Shown here: positions 36,201-43,171 of the stretch, in pieces | Numbering within the stretch: position 1 is the stretch's first letter | Layout: every line of letters begins with the position of its first letter | Source of the DNA: Sedimenticola selenatireducens DSM 17993 | GTDB lineage: Bacteria > Pseudomonadota > Gammaproteobacteria > Chromatiales > Chromatiaceae | Direction of reading: 5' to 3' | Assembly: GCF_000428045.1 (NCBI RefSeq) | Contig: NZ_ATZE01000021.1 | Location: forward strand, 1 to 64,000 | Length of the DNA stretch: 64,000 nt | The notes under the pieces: model-generated | What the model was told of the DNA's origin: nothing | The model's database searches: none | The model's input: the letters and a program-made list of their open reading frames with translations, nothing else | Made by a program: the position numbers and the translations under genes

Positions 36201-36520
36201 GTTCGCCAAGCCTTGACCTGGTGTATGTAAGGATGAATGTCGGATGTGAATTTGTAGTTATCCGCATTCGCTAGCGCTGAAATTAAGCCCTTAGAGAGAA
36301 GACCACCTGCCAGGCTGCCAAACAACTCATCCGATTGATGCCACCCAAAGGTATGCTCAAAGACCGGAGGCGCAAGAAAGCACCCCTCCTTCCCAAGCTC
36401 ATCACTCATCTGGGCACTCAGGTGCCCCCGCAAACCAGCATTACTAATACCCAGAACACTAAGTGTGGCTTCGCGCGCACGACTCAGACTCTGCTCAACA
36501 AGATCCTTGAAGTAATTCAT
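30260..36520 (-). CDS. druE: Druantia helicase DruE (type III)
   Basis: This 2086-residue superfamily 2 helicase has Walker A TGTGSGKTE (120-128), the DEAH box VLDEAHTYIG (258-261), motif III FIATSATI, and a motif VI region NYLQRAGRAGRRSEARAIAY. The C-terminal half contains zinc-binding clusters (CPNCGASG with CTHCAYE; CPVNCENVCSHCLAS), as in DUF1998 helicases, and ends with a PLD-unrelated alpha/beta region. Size, DUF1998 part and the adjacent 1106-residue gene match DruE of Druantia, an antiphage system of unknown mechanism. DISARM DrmA also has DUF1998 but is smaller and comes with drmB/drmC/methylase genes, absent here. G+C is clearly lower than in the chromosomal genes. The gene starts 13 bases after the upstream stop. 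Confidence 0.85.
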   Translation of the reverse strand: MNYFKDLVEQSLSRAREATLSVLGISNAGLRGHLSAQMSDELGKEGCFLAPPVFEHTFGWHQSDELFGSLAGGLLSKGLISALANADNYKFTSDIHPYIHQVKAWRTLLDEKPKSTVITTGTGSGKTECFMVPILDDLIREYEQIQSPLIGVRALFLYPLNALINSQQERLDAWTKRFGDGVRFCLYNGKTEERESKVRKQQKTCPNQILSRELLRAEPAPILMTNATMLEYMLVRQVDSPIIQKSRDSRSLRWIVLDEAHTYIGSQAAEMSLLLRRVVQAFGKDPSEIRFIATSATIADDKADERLRRYLADLAGVTVDQVVVISGSRVIPDIEANSSTNNLGLDEIRGIDPNEVVSTQRFAALASNPVAQKLRHAVVNSATPQGLNALVEIARDGLKGETRAQRQREVLEWLDVMTGTQVSENTVPFLKLRIHMFQRMLHGIWSCVDPDCTAKSDSFENWPFGNVYVTQRSRCECHSPVYEVGFCTECQTPHLVAEDIGGELQQRSPYAGDEFALTYDLNEEDSQLLEEVGHIGGRYGAQKVVLAPSTCNHDEYQEIALDVDSLGLGRVNQGRSISIHISSETTSQCGCCENTGVRGKDFLRKCYLGAPFYVANAVPTVLEFCPDPVKSDSDGKSPEELPGRGRKLITFTDSRQGTARMAVRMQQEAERSRLRGLVFEVLRNEQSKRDLEPKNTPTVSYEELLKQAETLKAMGLAKEAESVRKTAEAGRDGSTEIDRAEIPWSDMVSALATTKDISQSILDYNKYSNPELFSGNEAGAAMARLLLAREYARRPKNQNSTETLGLVGIGYAGLDKVIKPPMYWQETTAIPTEGSYLSEKTNLTLQDWRDFLKVVLDFYIRENTFLRLDPTMQRWMGSRFTSKTLYPPESDVVESTTVRVWPQIRSGTPSRPVKLLELGCSLNRIISTDRDKINLWLKEAWQDLIKVHILEPMDAGYSLNLTTLTFSLPGTGWVCPLTHRLFDTTFRGLTPYLPSKLLSRDYRCTKVDLPALFSFRPDGSGVSKLRQIRTQVAEDKDVIRLRNENLWTDLCDRTVEGGFYYRTAEHSAQQSAEKLDTYEDLFKKGRINVLNCSTTMEMGVDIGGVSAVVMNNVPPHPANYLQRAGRAGRRSEARAIAYTLCKADPHNQRVFSQPDWSFVTAIPAPSITLSSDRIVQRHVNSLLLAIYLNKETDSSDNTKLTVSWFYGGEDSVCTRFVGWLGNCAEEVEVVVRTLVRGTGLAGRSVLSIAEESLLYLVELQERWVTELNNLRSKMSSAKDEPYKRALELELERHENEYLLRDLAAKAFLPGYGFPTNVVNLNTYNIEDFINKTRHKDGLLREDNIFTSKEQPTRGLDIAIREYAPGAQVVIDGRVYRSAGVSLHWHSGGAINEAQKFDVAWRCPNCGASGIVENAYSNSSDLTCTHCAYEIPLSEKKDVLRPSGFLTDFYESTTNDVSSQKYIRVERPRIHLDGEMIALPDERCGFVRFGHEGSVFYHSSGENERGYAVCLKCGRAESMLSNGDAPPALLPDKYHRPVGGASGSKKEKDCSGSNVKANVYLGYHTRTDVLELCLRSPKTGTWLSDSPEHQIIAMTLAVAIRDVIAEVLGVASTEMGFSVRLDKDIDTGAGRTVIQLYDQVSGGAGFVLAGLSDVVQLIRKASSKLSCPVNCENVCSHCLASQDSRVELEELDRKNALRWLSESDLLSYLVLPHIFEAVPNATYCSYEPIRFVRSAINKGADSILIALRGDPLEWDLGSTQFRDNVLTWAIVDKLRVALGVDSAESLPEDVKRALVTLWRLGVQVLEFDKKWDSFGVPVTVQINKGSSSQSLFSNDSSSSNPGDHWLKSGSTTVWVSSDGVEPLSIESLDISSWDVVEAGAKVVEVTNELNGPLRTLPNRMSELLRTQAPELHKMVESDRAVSISYSDRFLKSPWSILLLGNFLAVFANDKLKAIELKTLRSSSSRFGSEIKHDWIDWNVQDSILREWVGRVLRVDVDVKLIERPYEMQHSRELIIQWESGAKSKMILDQGMGYWQPRGPYRSDRSFDFNLKNDQQIERMIEKYKVLDMLNAGAWPTVLTILPQAPDR

Positions 36521-36533
36521 CGTCTACATCTAC

Positions 36534-39500
36534 TTAGTTATTAGTGATAACAAATGAAAGAACCGCTGCATGCACTGCGCGATACCATGATTCACGATCA
36601 AAATCCGAGATCATTTTTATGGCAAATTTTACGTATTCTTTACTGTGAGATAGTTCTTCTATCGACGCCTTACCAGCTGATACATGTGCCATGAATATGG
36701 GCAGGTATGTTACCGCATCAGAGAAATGTACCGAAGACAGGCTACCCAGCACATCAGGAAGTACCTGCCGATGAACCCAGGTTGTGAGATCTTCTCTAAG
36801 ATCTGTGGGCCAGTGGCGATTTGACTCATGCGTACGACGCAACTCCTGGTACCAACCAGGTAGGAATACCTCCAACGGTAAGGATTTACATCCTCTGGCG
36901 TCACCATGCTCCAAGTAGCTATCTATACAATCGTAACCTGAGGTGATGCTTTTAAGTACCGACTTTCGACTCTCGATAACAGATGCCAATACTTCGTCTG
37001 ATATATTCTTTGACATAAGCCAATTCCGCATTCGTTGATTGGCAGAAGCCCACACAGTGATTGGTATGCAGTCCCAAATAACAGCCAACTCATCCTGCAA
37101 TCGTTCACAAAACACCTCATCGGCGGCCAGCCGGAAAACTACTGCAGCCAGGGCTTCCTTATTACGCGAGACTGACAGCCAGCTTTCGAATGTGGAAAGA
37201 GGCAAGTGTGAATAGTTCTGTTTAAGATCAGAGAGATATTGCCATCCTGAATGATCAAAGTCTGTCACCATTTCAGTGATTACCTCATCGATCATTGTCG
37301 GCCTATGAATGGGGTGAAAATATTTCGCCGCACTATGTAGCGTCCTCACGGGCTCATCTGGGGGCGCAATAGTGTCGCCAGGTGGCACATAGATATGTGG
37401 GCGAAATTTAGAAGGTGAGTCATTGGCGGGGTAAATAACCCAAGGCCCATCCCGGTCCATTTCCGCTGGGATATTGTGCCAACCGGTACCTACACCTTCG
37501 CTAACAGCCTCGGGTATCCTCACCGGCTCTCTTTGCGGGTTAGAGACGAGCATAGCGACAGGGCGAGCCTCAAGTACATCATCATCCAAACGGTCTGTAG
37601 TTACTTTTAGTATTCCAATACTATCGATGTACACGCGCCCACGGTAGCGCTTGATATTCATATCAAGCAGCCTACGCTCACTTTCAACTATAAGCCTTAT
37701 GTAGGCATCCTGAGAACTGACCGCCCCCATCAACTGCAGCATATCCGGTTGGTAACTAAAAAGGTCAATTACCTGAGGTACTTGACCAATCTTTATCTCG
37801 TAATGCCGTTTCGGTCTCTGACCTGTATTCGCTACCAATTCAAGCGTAATAAAATATCTCTTTCCCTGGGTTGAATCTGAGACAAGCAATAGCTGAGTTC
37901 CAAGCAGCTCATCAAGAATCAAATCCTTCCTCTCCAGAGGCATGCCATCAGAGCCCAACAAGCGTGCCCCGTTATACGGATAAGGAAGTCTTAGTCGAAC
38001 AGGCTCTGAGCGATCACTGCTACTCACATCGAGCAACAAATGGCTAGGCGTATCTGCTCCTAGATGTTCAATGCTTATAACCGTATCGCCAGATGACTTT
38101 TTAGATTCTGACTGGATATCGTCATTAACAACATGTGCCGTCAAAGACTCCGAATTGATCACAATCCGTGCATGATTATTTGCAGTTGCTGAAAACAGCG
38201 AAACTCTAAATCCTTCTGGCAGCACCCCAAAGCGACGGCGTAGTAAGGTCTCACCAGATTCATCTTTTAGTGCATAGCTGACTACGCCAGCAAAACCCTC
38301 CAATTTCTTTGCAGATACTAGTTCACCATTAGCATATTGCCGGGTATTCGTATGATTATTTTCACTGCCGTCATGGAATTCCACTCGAGGGAATCCCATA
38401 TAAACCGTATTGGGAAGGGAGTTGTATATGGCGGTATGCCCTGACAGGTACGGTCTAAATTCATCCGTTACGCTTTGATTGAGACGCACGGAAACAACAT
38501 CTGTTCCATTACCAAGGCGGACATCATCTGTCACCTCAATCCATTGCCCACCATGGCGATCTACTCCAACAGTTACGCCTTCCGATCCTTCAAGCAAGTC
38601 GTAATCACTAGGTATCCTAATATAGGCCCTTTCACTCTCCAGAAGGCACGATGCACTAGCCACAAAATATCGCGCATCTCCACAGTCTTTAAAAATCAGT
38701 GGAGAGTCGTTGTACTCGAGGCCACCATCCTCAAAATAGAAGGTCTGCACAGGTTGGCCATTGGCAAGTAGACGTAGATTTAGTGGTTCTTCTGGCTTGC
38801 GACGTTCCAATGTCATTTGTGTCTTCGGGAACTGAACACCGACGCGCTCTTCCGCCACATGTCCATAGGTCACAGATCCCTTGGCTAATAGACTCTCACC
38901 CTCATAGAAAGCTATCTGAAAGCGAGTTGTAGAGAGTTCATGGGACGTTATGTCTAGTATTGCTTTATCTGGGAGCGACAAACTCGTTCTGATACGCCAA
39001 TCTGGTAAATCCCCCAGTAACTGATGTGTACAGGTAAAGGGATGGAGACTATCGACCTTGTCTTTGCGCTCCTGGCGGCGCCTTCCAGCATCCCGCAGCC
39101 AATCATTTATCAATCCCCTAGCATTGGCCTCATCCAGGGGTATAGGGAATGACTTTCGCCAGGCTTGAGCATGTGCATCCAGGTATTTGGCAGAATCATC
39201 GACATCCCTGAGAGGGTATTTGGTTACCAGATTCATCAACTGTTCGACGATACCTGCAAGAAGCTGACGTGTTTCGACATTTCTGAAGGTCTGCGGCAGG
39301 TAATGCTCACACTCAGCCATCGTATCAAATGTGGAGCGACGATTGCCGCGTGTCTCATAGAAGTGTTTAAGGCCAAAACGCACAGCGCGGGCAAAACCGT
39401 GCGTGTCACTTTGCACCAACAGCCAGGGTAAGCCCCCTTCAGAAAACAGCGAACCTAACAGATCCCTACCGTTCTCACGATAGTGTACGGGACGTTGCCA

Positions 39501-39854
39501 ATACCCCTCCAAACCTGCAGTTACAAGGTTAGCGCGCTGATTGGGGTTGAAACTGACATCGATCCTGTCTTCAATGCCGTTCCAGGACCACCCCCCTTCA
39601 CTAGCGTCGTATTCTCTGCGGAACCACTCAGCCGTAAACAAGCAAAATAGCGCAGCCCACTTTCCTCCGTGAACCGGGTCAAATGCTTTTCCAGCTGTTG
39701 AGGCAAGCAGACCGCGTAATTGCCGATACTCATCACTGGTTACCTGATAAGCATAAAGTGGCTGCCCGGTGGGTCCTTTGAACAGACTGCGAACAAGCAG
39801 AAACTCGCTAAGCCATGCCTTTAATGAATTTACTACAACCATTTGTGCGCTCAT
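36534..39854 (-). CDS. druH: Druantia protein DruH (type III)
   Basis: The 1106-residue protein has no catalytic motif I can see. It is predicted to be soluble, with a helical N-terminal third, a beta-rich middle (about 290-760; many short strands such as VGVQFPKTQMTLE and VVSVRLNQSV) and a helical C-terminal quarter. I call it DruH from its size and position directly upstream of a DruE helicase with only 13 bases between; DruH plus DruE alone define Druantia type III. Sequence recognition is by context rather than by motif. The start at 39854 lacks a clear ribosome binding site; Met at 39842 is an alternative. Confidence 0.72.
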   Translation of the reverse strand: MSAQMVVVNSLKAWLSEFLLVRSLFKGPTGQPLYAYQVTSDEYRQLRGLLASTAGKAFDPVHGGKWAALFCLFTAEWFRREYDASEGGWSWNGIEDRIDVSFNPNQRANLVTAGLEGYWQRPVHYRENGRDLLGSLFSEGGLPWLLVQSDTHGFARAVRFGLKHFYETRGNRRSTFDTMAECEHYLPQTFRNVETRQLLAGIVEQLMNLVTKYPLRDVDDSAKYLDAHAQAWRKSFPIPLDEANARGLINDWLRDAGRRRQERKDKVDSLHPFTCTHQLLGDLPDWRIRTSLSLPDKAILDITSHELSTTRFQIAFYEGESLLAKGSVTYGHVAEERVGVQFPKTQMTLERRKPEEPLNLRLLANGQPVQTFYFEDGGLEYNDSPLIFKDCGDARYFVASASCLLESERAYIRIPSDYDLLEGSEGVTVGVDRHGGQWIEVTDDVRLGNGTDVVSVRLNQSVTDEFRPYLSGHTAIYNSLPNTVYMGFPRVEFHDGSENNHTNTRQYANGELVSAKKLEGFAGVVSYALKDESGETLLRRRFGVLPEGFRVSLFSATANNHARIVINSESLTAHVVNDDIQSESKKSSGDTVISIEHLGADTPSHLLLDVSSSDRSEPVRLRLPYPYNGARLLGSDGMPLERKDLILDELLGTQLLLVSDSTQGKRYFITLELVANTGQRPKRHYEIKIGQVPQVIDLFSYQPDMLQLMGAVSSQDAYIRLIVESERRLLDMNIKRYRGRVYIDSIGILKVTTDRLDDDVLEARPVAMLVSNPQREPVRIPEAVSEGVGTGWHNIPAEMDRDGPWVIYPANDSPSKFRPHIYVPPGDTIAPPDEPVRTLHSAAKYFHPIHRPTMIDEVITEMVTDFDHSGWQYLSDLKQNYSHLPLSTFESWLSVSRNKEALAAVVFRLAADEVFCERLQDELAVIWDCIPITVWASANQRMRNWLMSKNISDEVLASVIESRKSVLKSITSGYDCIDSYLEHGDARGCKSLPLEVFLPGWYQELRRTHESNRHWPTDLREDLTTWVHRQVLPDVLGSLSSVHFSDAVTYLPIFMAHVSAGKASIEELSHSKEYVKFAIKMISDFDRESWYRAVHAAVLSFVITNN

Positions 39855-39971
39855 TTCATATATCCCGGTCTACAGACTCACCAAATAATGCTGAGGCTAA
39901 ATGTCTTGTCACCCACATGGGCTCTTGTCCGTTACACATACCACTCAACAGCTGAAAGCGACTGTGCCGTG

Positions 39972-40310
39972 TCAAAAGCGTACACAAAGATCAGCAGCGA
40001 TAGCTCCACCAGAAAAAAAGGGGCGCAACCCCAGAGATTCAAGTAGATTCCATAATTGCTTCAACTCCTCATCGAGAATGGCGTCTTTCCCCGCTTTGGT
40101 GTTTACAAAGTACCAACGCCCATTGAAACCTTGGGAGTTAGGTTCACTAGTCAGTAGTATCGTCTTTACACACTGATAGCCTTCAATCTCGGTTGTTGTT
40201 TTGAAGAAAGGAGGACTGATAGACACAAGCCTGCTAATAACCGTATATTCGCTCTTCCCTTGCGACGCGGCGGCTTTAATACCTTCTTTGATTTCTTCAA
40301 GGCTATTCAC
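39972..40310 (-). CDS. Small protein upstream of Druantia genes
   Basis: This 112-residue protein is not recognised. It has a helical N-terminus (SLEEIKEGIKAAASQGKSEYTVISRLV), a beta region (YQCVKTILLTSE, GRWYFVNTKAG) and a helical C-terminus (DEELKQLWNLLESLGLRPFF). The layout could suit a small DNA- or protein-binding regulator. It starts with GTG three bases after the stop of the 38-residue ORF, so the two are translationally coupled, and druH begins 117 bases downstream on the same strand. It may be an accessory or regulatory part of this Druantia locus. Confidence 0.6.
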   Translation of the reverse strand: MNSLEEIKEGIKAAASQGKSEYTVISRLVSISPPFFKTTTEIEGYQCVKTILLTSEPNSQGFNGRWYFVNTKAGKDAILDEELKQLWNLLESLGLRPFFSGGAIAADLCVRF

Positions 40311-40313
40311 CGC

Positions 40314-40430
40314 CTATTGAATTCTATTTCTAAAATCTTGCTTTATTTGTCCCTGTTTGCGCACTCGCTCATTCGCCAGGCGCCGCTGTCGTTCCTGTTT
40401 GATTTCATTTACGTCATCCAGAAAACCCAT
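40314..40430 (-). CDS. 38-residue basic helical peptide, first ORF of Druantia unit
   Basis: An ATG at 40430 is preceded by a perfect ribosome binding site (TTAGGAGGAATT) and opens a 38-codon frame starting MGFLDDVNEIKQERQRRL and ending FRNRIQ. It is highly charged and basic, with an even helical pattern. The stop TAG is followed after 3 bases by the GTG of the next gene. The strength of the ribosome binding site and the tight spacing make it a probable real small protein or a coupling leader. It has no known family. Confidence 0.6.
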   Translation of the reverse strand: MGFLDDVNEIKQERQRRLANERVRKQGQIKQDFRNRIQ

Positions 40431-40549
40431 AATTCCTCCTAACTGCTCCTGCACGTCTTTTACCCGGACGGGTGTTTCCCTTTATTAATGGCAATGGGCG
40501 TGCCAATATTACGAAACCGTTATCTTATTGATTCTATGTGAGTATTTTT

Positions 40550-40578
40550 TCTAAAACGCATCCCAGCTCATAAGTCAA
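40550..40578 (-). promoter_or_regulatory. Candidate sigma-70 promoter for the Druantia unit
   Basis: On the minus strand TTGACT (40578-40573) is followed after 17 bases by TTTAGA (40555-40550). The -35 box matches 5 of 6 and the -10 box only 3 of 6. Position, about 120 bases upstream of the 38-codon ORF and after the end of the defence operon on the same strand, is suitable. Confidence 0.35.
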
Positions 40579-40613
40579 TAACTTTTATTAAGATGGCGTA
40601 ATATAATTTACCC

Positions 40614-41555
40614 TCATAGCTCAGTTACGTTACCCTGTGAGTCGACTTCAAGCACCGGCGTTACCATTTCGTAGACCTGAGATGCCAGGTCATATTCCTC
40701 CCACCTTTTAGCATGGTGCTCTCTATCCAGGAGAGAAACATCTGTGGTTTGATCCGCCCCAGTTGACGTATCCAATCCCCCCTCATAGTTCAGCCCAGCA
40801 CTTTCCGTCAGCAAATAGCGTCGATGGAAGCGTTCGCCACCTGGATTTTCCTTCCAACGGATAATTCTCAAAACACCTCCAACTGGGATAACTCCGCAAA
40901 GATTTTGCAGACGACGGACTAATTCAGCGGTTGACGGCGAGCCGATCTTGTTCCTCGTGCCTTCTCGTTCCACAATGTGGAATTCACATTCCACCCTGTT
41001 TATATCCGGTATTAGGGCAAGGATTGCAGCCAGAGAATTCAGCCATCTTCGTTCAGTAGGATCAAAATAGGGATCAACAAGGCGTAGCGTGCGGCAGTTT
41101 TGTAGAAGTGGCTCAGCAACCATTGAGAGCGCTTCAGCAGTGCGTTTAACCGCATCCATGGTCTTTGCGGAGAACAGTGGATCAAGATCACAGTTTTCAG
41201 CGCTAATCAATTGACCTGCAGACTCATCCCGCTCACAGACAATGGCGGCAAAGGGTTCCTTGGCATGGGCTGCAATTGCATTTGGGAGCCAGTCGCCACC
41301 AGGAGCTTCATAGGGCCGGCTTGATGAAATGAGTGTAAGCCACTCACTATTGATACTGCTCAAGTACTCAACCACCCTCTCCTTATTGATGCCATCTGGC
41401 AATTGTTCTGCCGCTTCTATAGCACGCCGCTTCCAGTTCTTGGGAAATCTTGAAATCAGGCGCCCCTTGTCGACACCAAACTGGTTAACAAGGAACCTAC
41501 AGGTTTCAAAGCTTGAGGCAATAACGCCAGGATCGACAGCAAACTCCTTTAGCAC
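40614..41555 (-). CDS. Putative effector paired with AAA ATPase (possible PLD-like)
   Basis: The 313-residue protein has no firm family by eye. The middle and C-terminal parts contain LRLVDPYFDPTERRWL and GERFHRRYLLTESAGLNYEGGLD; an H-x-R-Y-L-L-T strand after an (I/V)DPYF strand recalls degenerate single-motif phospholipase D-like nucleases (HxK family with Lys replaced). Its GTG start shares one base with the stop of the ATPase gene (TAGTG), so the two are made together. By analogy with ATPase-plus-nuclease defence pairs such as Septu, it may be the toxic effector gated by the ATPase. This is an inference; it has no HNH motif, so it is not PtuB. It is the last gene of the eight-gene operon. 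Confidence 0.5.
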   Translation of the reverse strand: MLKEFAVDPGVIASSFETCRFLVNQFGVDKGRLISRFPKNWKRRAIEAAEQLPDGINKERVVEYLSSINSEWLTLISSSRPYEAPGGDWLPNAIAAHAKEPFAAIVCERDESAGQLISAENCDLDPLFSAKTMDAVKRTAEALSMVAEPLLQNCRTLRLVDPYFDPTERRWLNSLAAILALIPDINRVECEFHIVEREGTRNKIGSPSTAELVRRLQNLCGVIPVGGVLRIIRWKENPGGERFHRRYLLTESAGLNYEGGLDTSTGADQTTDVSLLDREHHAKRWEEYDLASQVYEMVTPVLEVDSQGNVTEL

Positions 41556-43156
41556 TAAAACAGCTCCTTCTTTCTCTCCGGGAAGAATCCATTTGGCCAG
41601 CGGTCCAGAAACTCGCCCTCCTCCGTCAGGCGCAGATGGGTAATCTCTGTCTTGTCTTCGATGGGGTTGACGTAGTAGACCGCTAACTCATCAGGAGTTA
41701 AGGCATGAGCATCCGGATCCAGCTCGTCATTGGCCGTCTCATAGAGACGCCGCAGAAAACGCAGCATCATGTATTCACTATGCGTTTCAAGGATGAATAC
41801 GGTTTCCGCTTCACGCCCATCACCCTTAATCGCATGAAGAAATAATTCACCGAGCGCGACCTGGAATTTCGGATGAACATGCAACTCTGGCTGCTCGACG
41901 GCAACGATGTTCTTATTGTGCCCAAGCGCGGCCACCAATACAGGAAGTACCTGAGATATCCCTGTACCCAAGTCCTCTGGATAGAGATCAATGTCGGAGC
42001 GCAGGTCGTGTAAGGTAACCTGCCTGCGGGTATCGACACTGCCAAGCTGCTCCTTGATCCAGTCAGGCGATTCAAGCAACTCGCTACCTCCTTGAAGCGC
42101 GACCATAAGTGGCGAATCCAATGCCAGCGGCTTATATTCGGTGTAATTGACGGCATAACCTGCATCCAGTCGCTCATCATTGGCCAACCAGTCATTCACC
42201 TTATCGGCCAGATCTTCACCCTCATTGTAAAGCTGGTCCCAAGCTCCCAGTCCGGATGACCAGCGATCAAGTCCGGGTGAACGCTCCGGCATAAAGTGTC
42301 GTCCAGGAATTTCACGAAGCGGACCGAGGTAGAGAAACTGCCTTAAACACTTAAGCACCAGTTCACCGGTCCCGACCATGACACGGGAAATATAGTGAAC
42401 AAAGCGTGAAAATGATTCCGCATTCTCAGGCTCAAAGGCCCCCGCAGGCATTAGCCCTAATAGCTCTCCGAACCTGGGCATCGCACCACGCCCAGAATCT
42501 ATTTGGAGGGGAAGCCTTTTGCTCAATTCGTTGAAATGGTCGAGCAGCCGTGCACCCACTGTATCGTCACTTTCACCTTCCTCCGCAGGCACATCAAACA
42601 TCGTATGCTCGCTGTTTAGCGCCTTCAGGCTCGCCTGACGGGAATCATCATAGCAATGAAGAAAGGCAAATGGCTCATCATCGATTTGCACCGAATAATG
42701 AGAAACGAAGGCCTTTTTCTCTAATTCGCTCCACTTGATATCTATGGTAACATCAGCACTCTTCACCCCGGCCAAGTCGAAAACCTGGTCAGTACTCAAG
42801 GACTCCCCCAGAGCAGTATGCTCCTCTTCCTCTGCGATATATTCCGTACTACCGTAAGTCGGTAATAGAGAATTTCCAAGTTCGATTCCTATTCCAAGGC
42901 GTATCGTGGCATCGAGGTCGTGTCCATGAACCAGGTTTCTAAAACCGCCTAAATCAAGATCACCACCTATTTGTGTGTGCCCTGGATCGCAGTTATCACG
43001 CTCAAAGATTTCATACAGATAGTGCAGAGCCTGTATGAGACTGCTCTTCCCCGCGCTATTGGGCCCGAATAGCAAGGTGATAGGCTTAAACTCGATTACC
43101 TGTGTGGCCGAGCCTATAGCCTTGAAATTTGCAAGTGAAAGTGAAGTGACGCGCAT
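41555..43156 (-). CDS. AAA/ABC-type ATPase, DUF3696-like, of a defence pair
   Basis: The 533-residue protein is an SMC/OLD-like ATPase: LSLANFKAIG at the N-terminus, Walker A GPNSAGKSS (31-39), a signature-like DLGTGISQVLPVL, Walker B IVAVEQPELHVHPKFQ, and FILETHSEYMMLRFLRRL containing the switch His. The C-terminal DUF3696-like end (DELAVYYVNP...) has no TOPRIM acidic residues, so unlike GajA/OLD it is not itself a nuclease. Such ATPases sense infection and gate an effector. The start lies 15 bases after the pAgo stop and the gene is joined to the 313-residue partner, so it is the seventh gene of the operon from hsdR. Confidence 0.75.
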   Translation of the reverse strand: MRVTSLSLANFKAIGSATQVIEFKPITLLFGPNSAGKSSLIQALHYLYEIFERDNCDPGHTQIGGDLDLGGFRNLVHGHDLDATIRLGIGIELGNSLLPTYGSTEYIAEEEEHTALGESLSTDQVFDLAGVKSADVTIDIKWSELEKKAFVSHYSVQIDDEPFAFLHCYDDSRQASLKALNSEHTMFDVPAEEGESDDTVGARLLDHFNELSKRLPLQIDSGRGAMPRFGELLGLMPAGAFEPENAESFSRFVHYISRVMVGTGELVLKCLRQFLYLGPLREIPGRHFMPERSPGLDRWSSGLGAWDQLYNEGEDLADKVNDWLANDERLDAGYAVNYTEYKPLALDSPLMVALQGGSELLESPDWIKEQLGSVDTRRQVTLHDLRSDIDLYPEDLGTGISQVLPVLVAALGHNKNIVAVEQPELHVHPKFQVALGELFLHAIKGDGREAETVFILETHSEYMMLRFLRRLYETANDELDPDAHALTPDELAVYYVNPIEDKTEITHLRLTEEGEFLDRWPNGFFPERKKELF

Positions 43157-43171
43157 AACGTAATTCCGAAG

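Noticed and set aside
30260-36520. DISARM (drmA) as the identity of the 2086-residue helicase
   Set aside because: No drmB, drmC or DISARM methylase nearby; size and DruH-like neighbour fit Druantia III.
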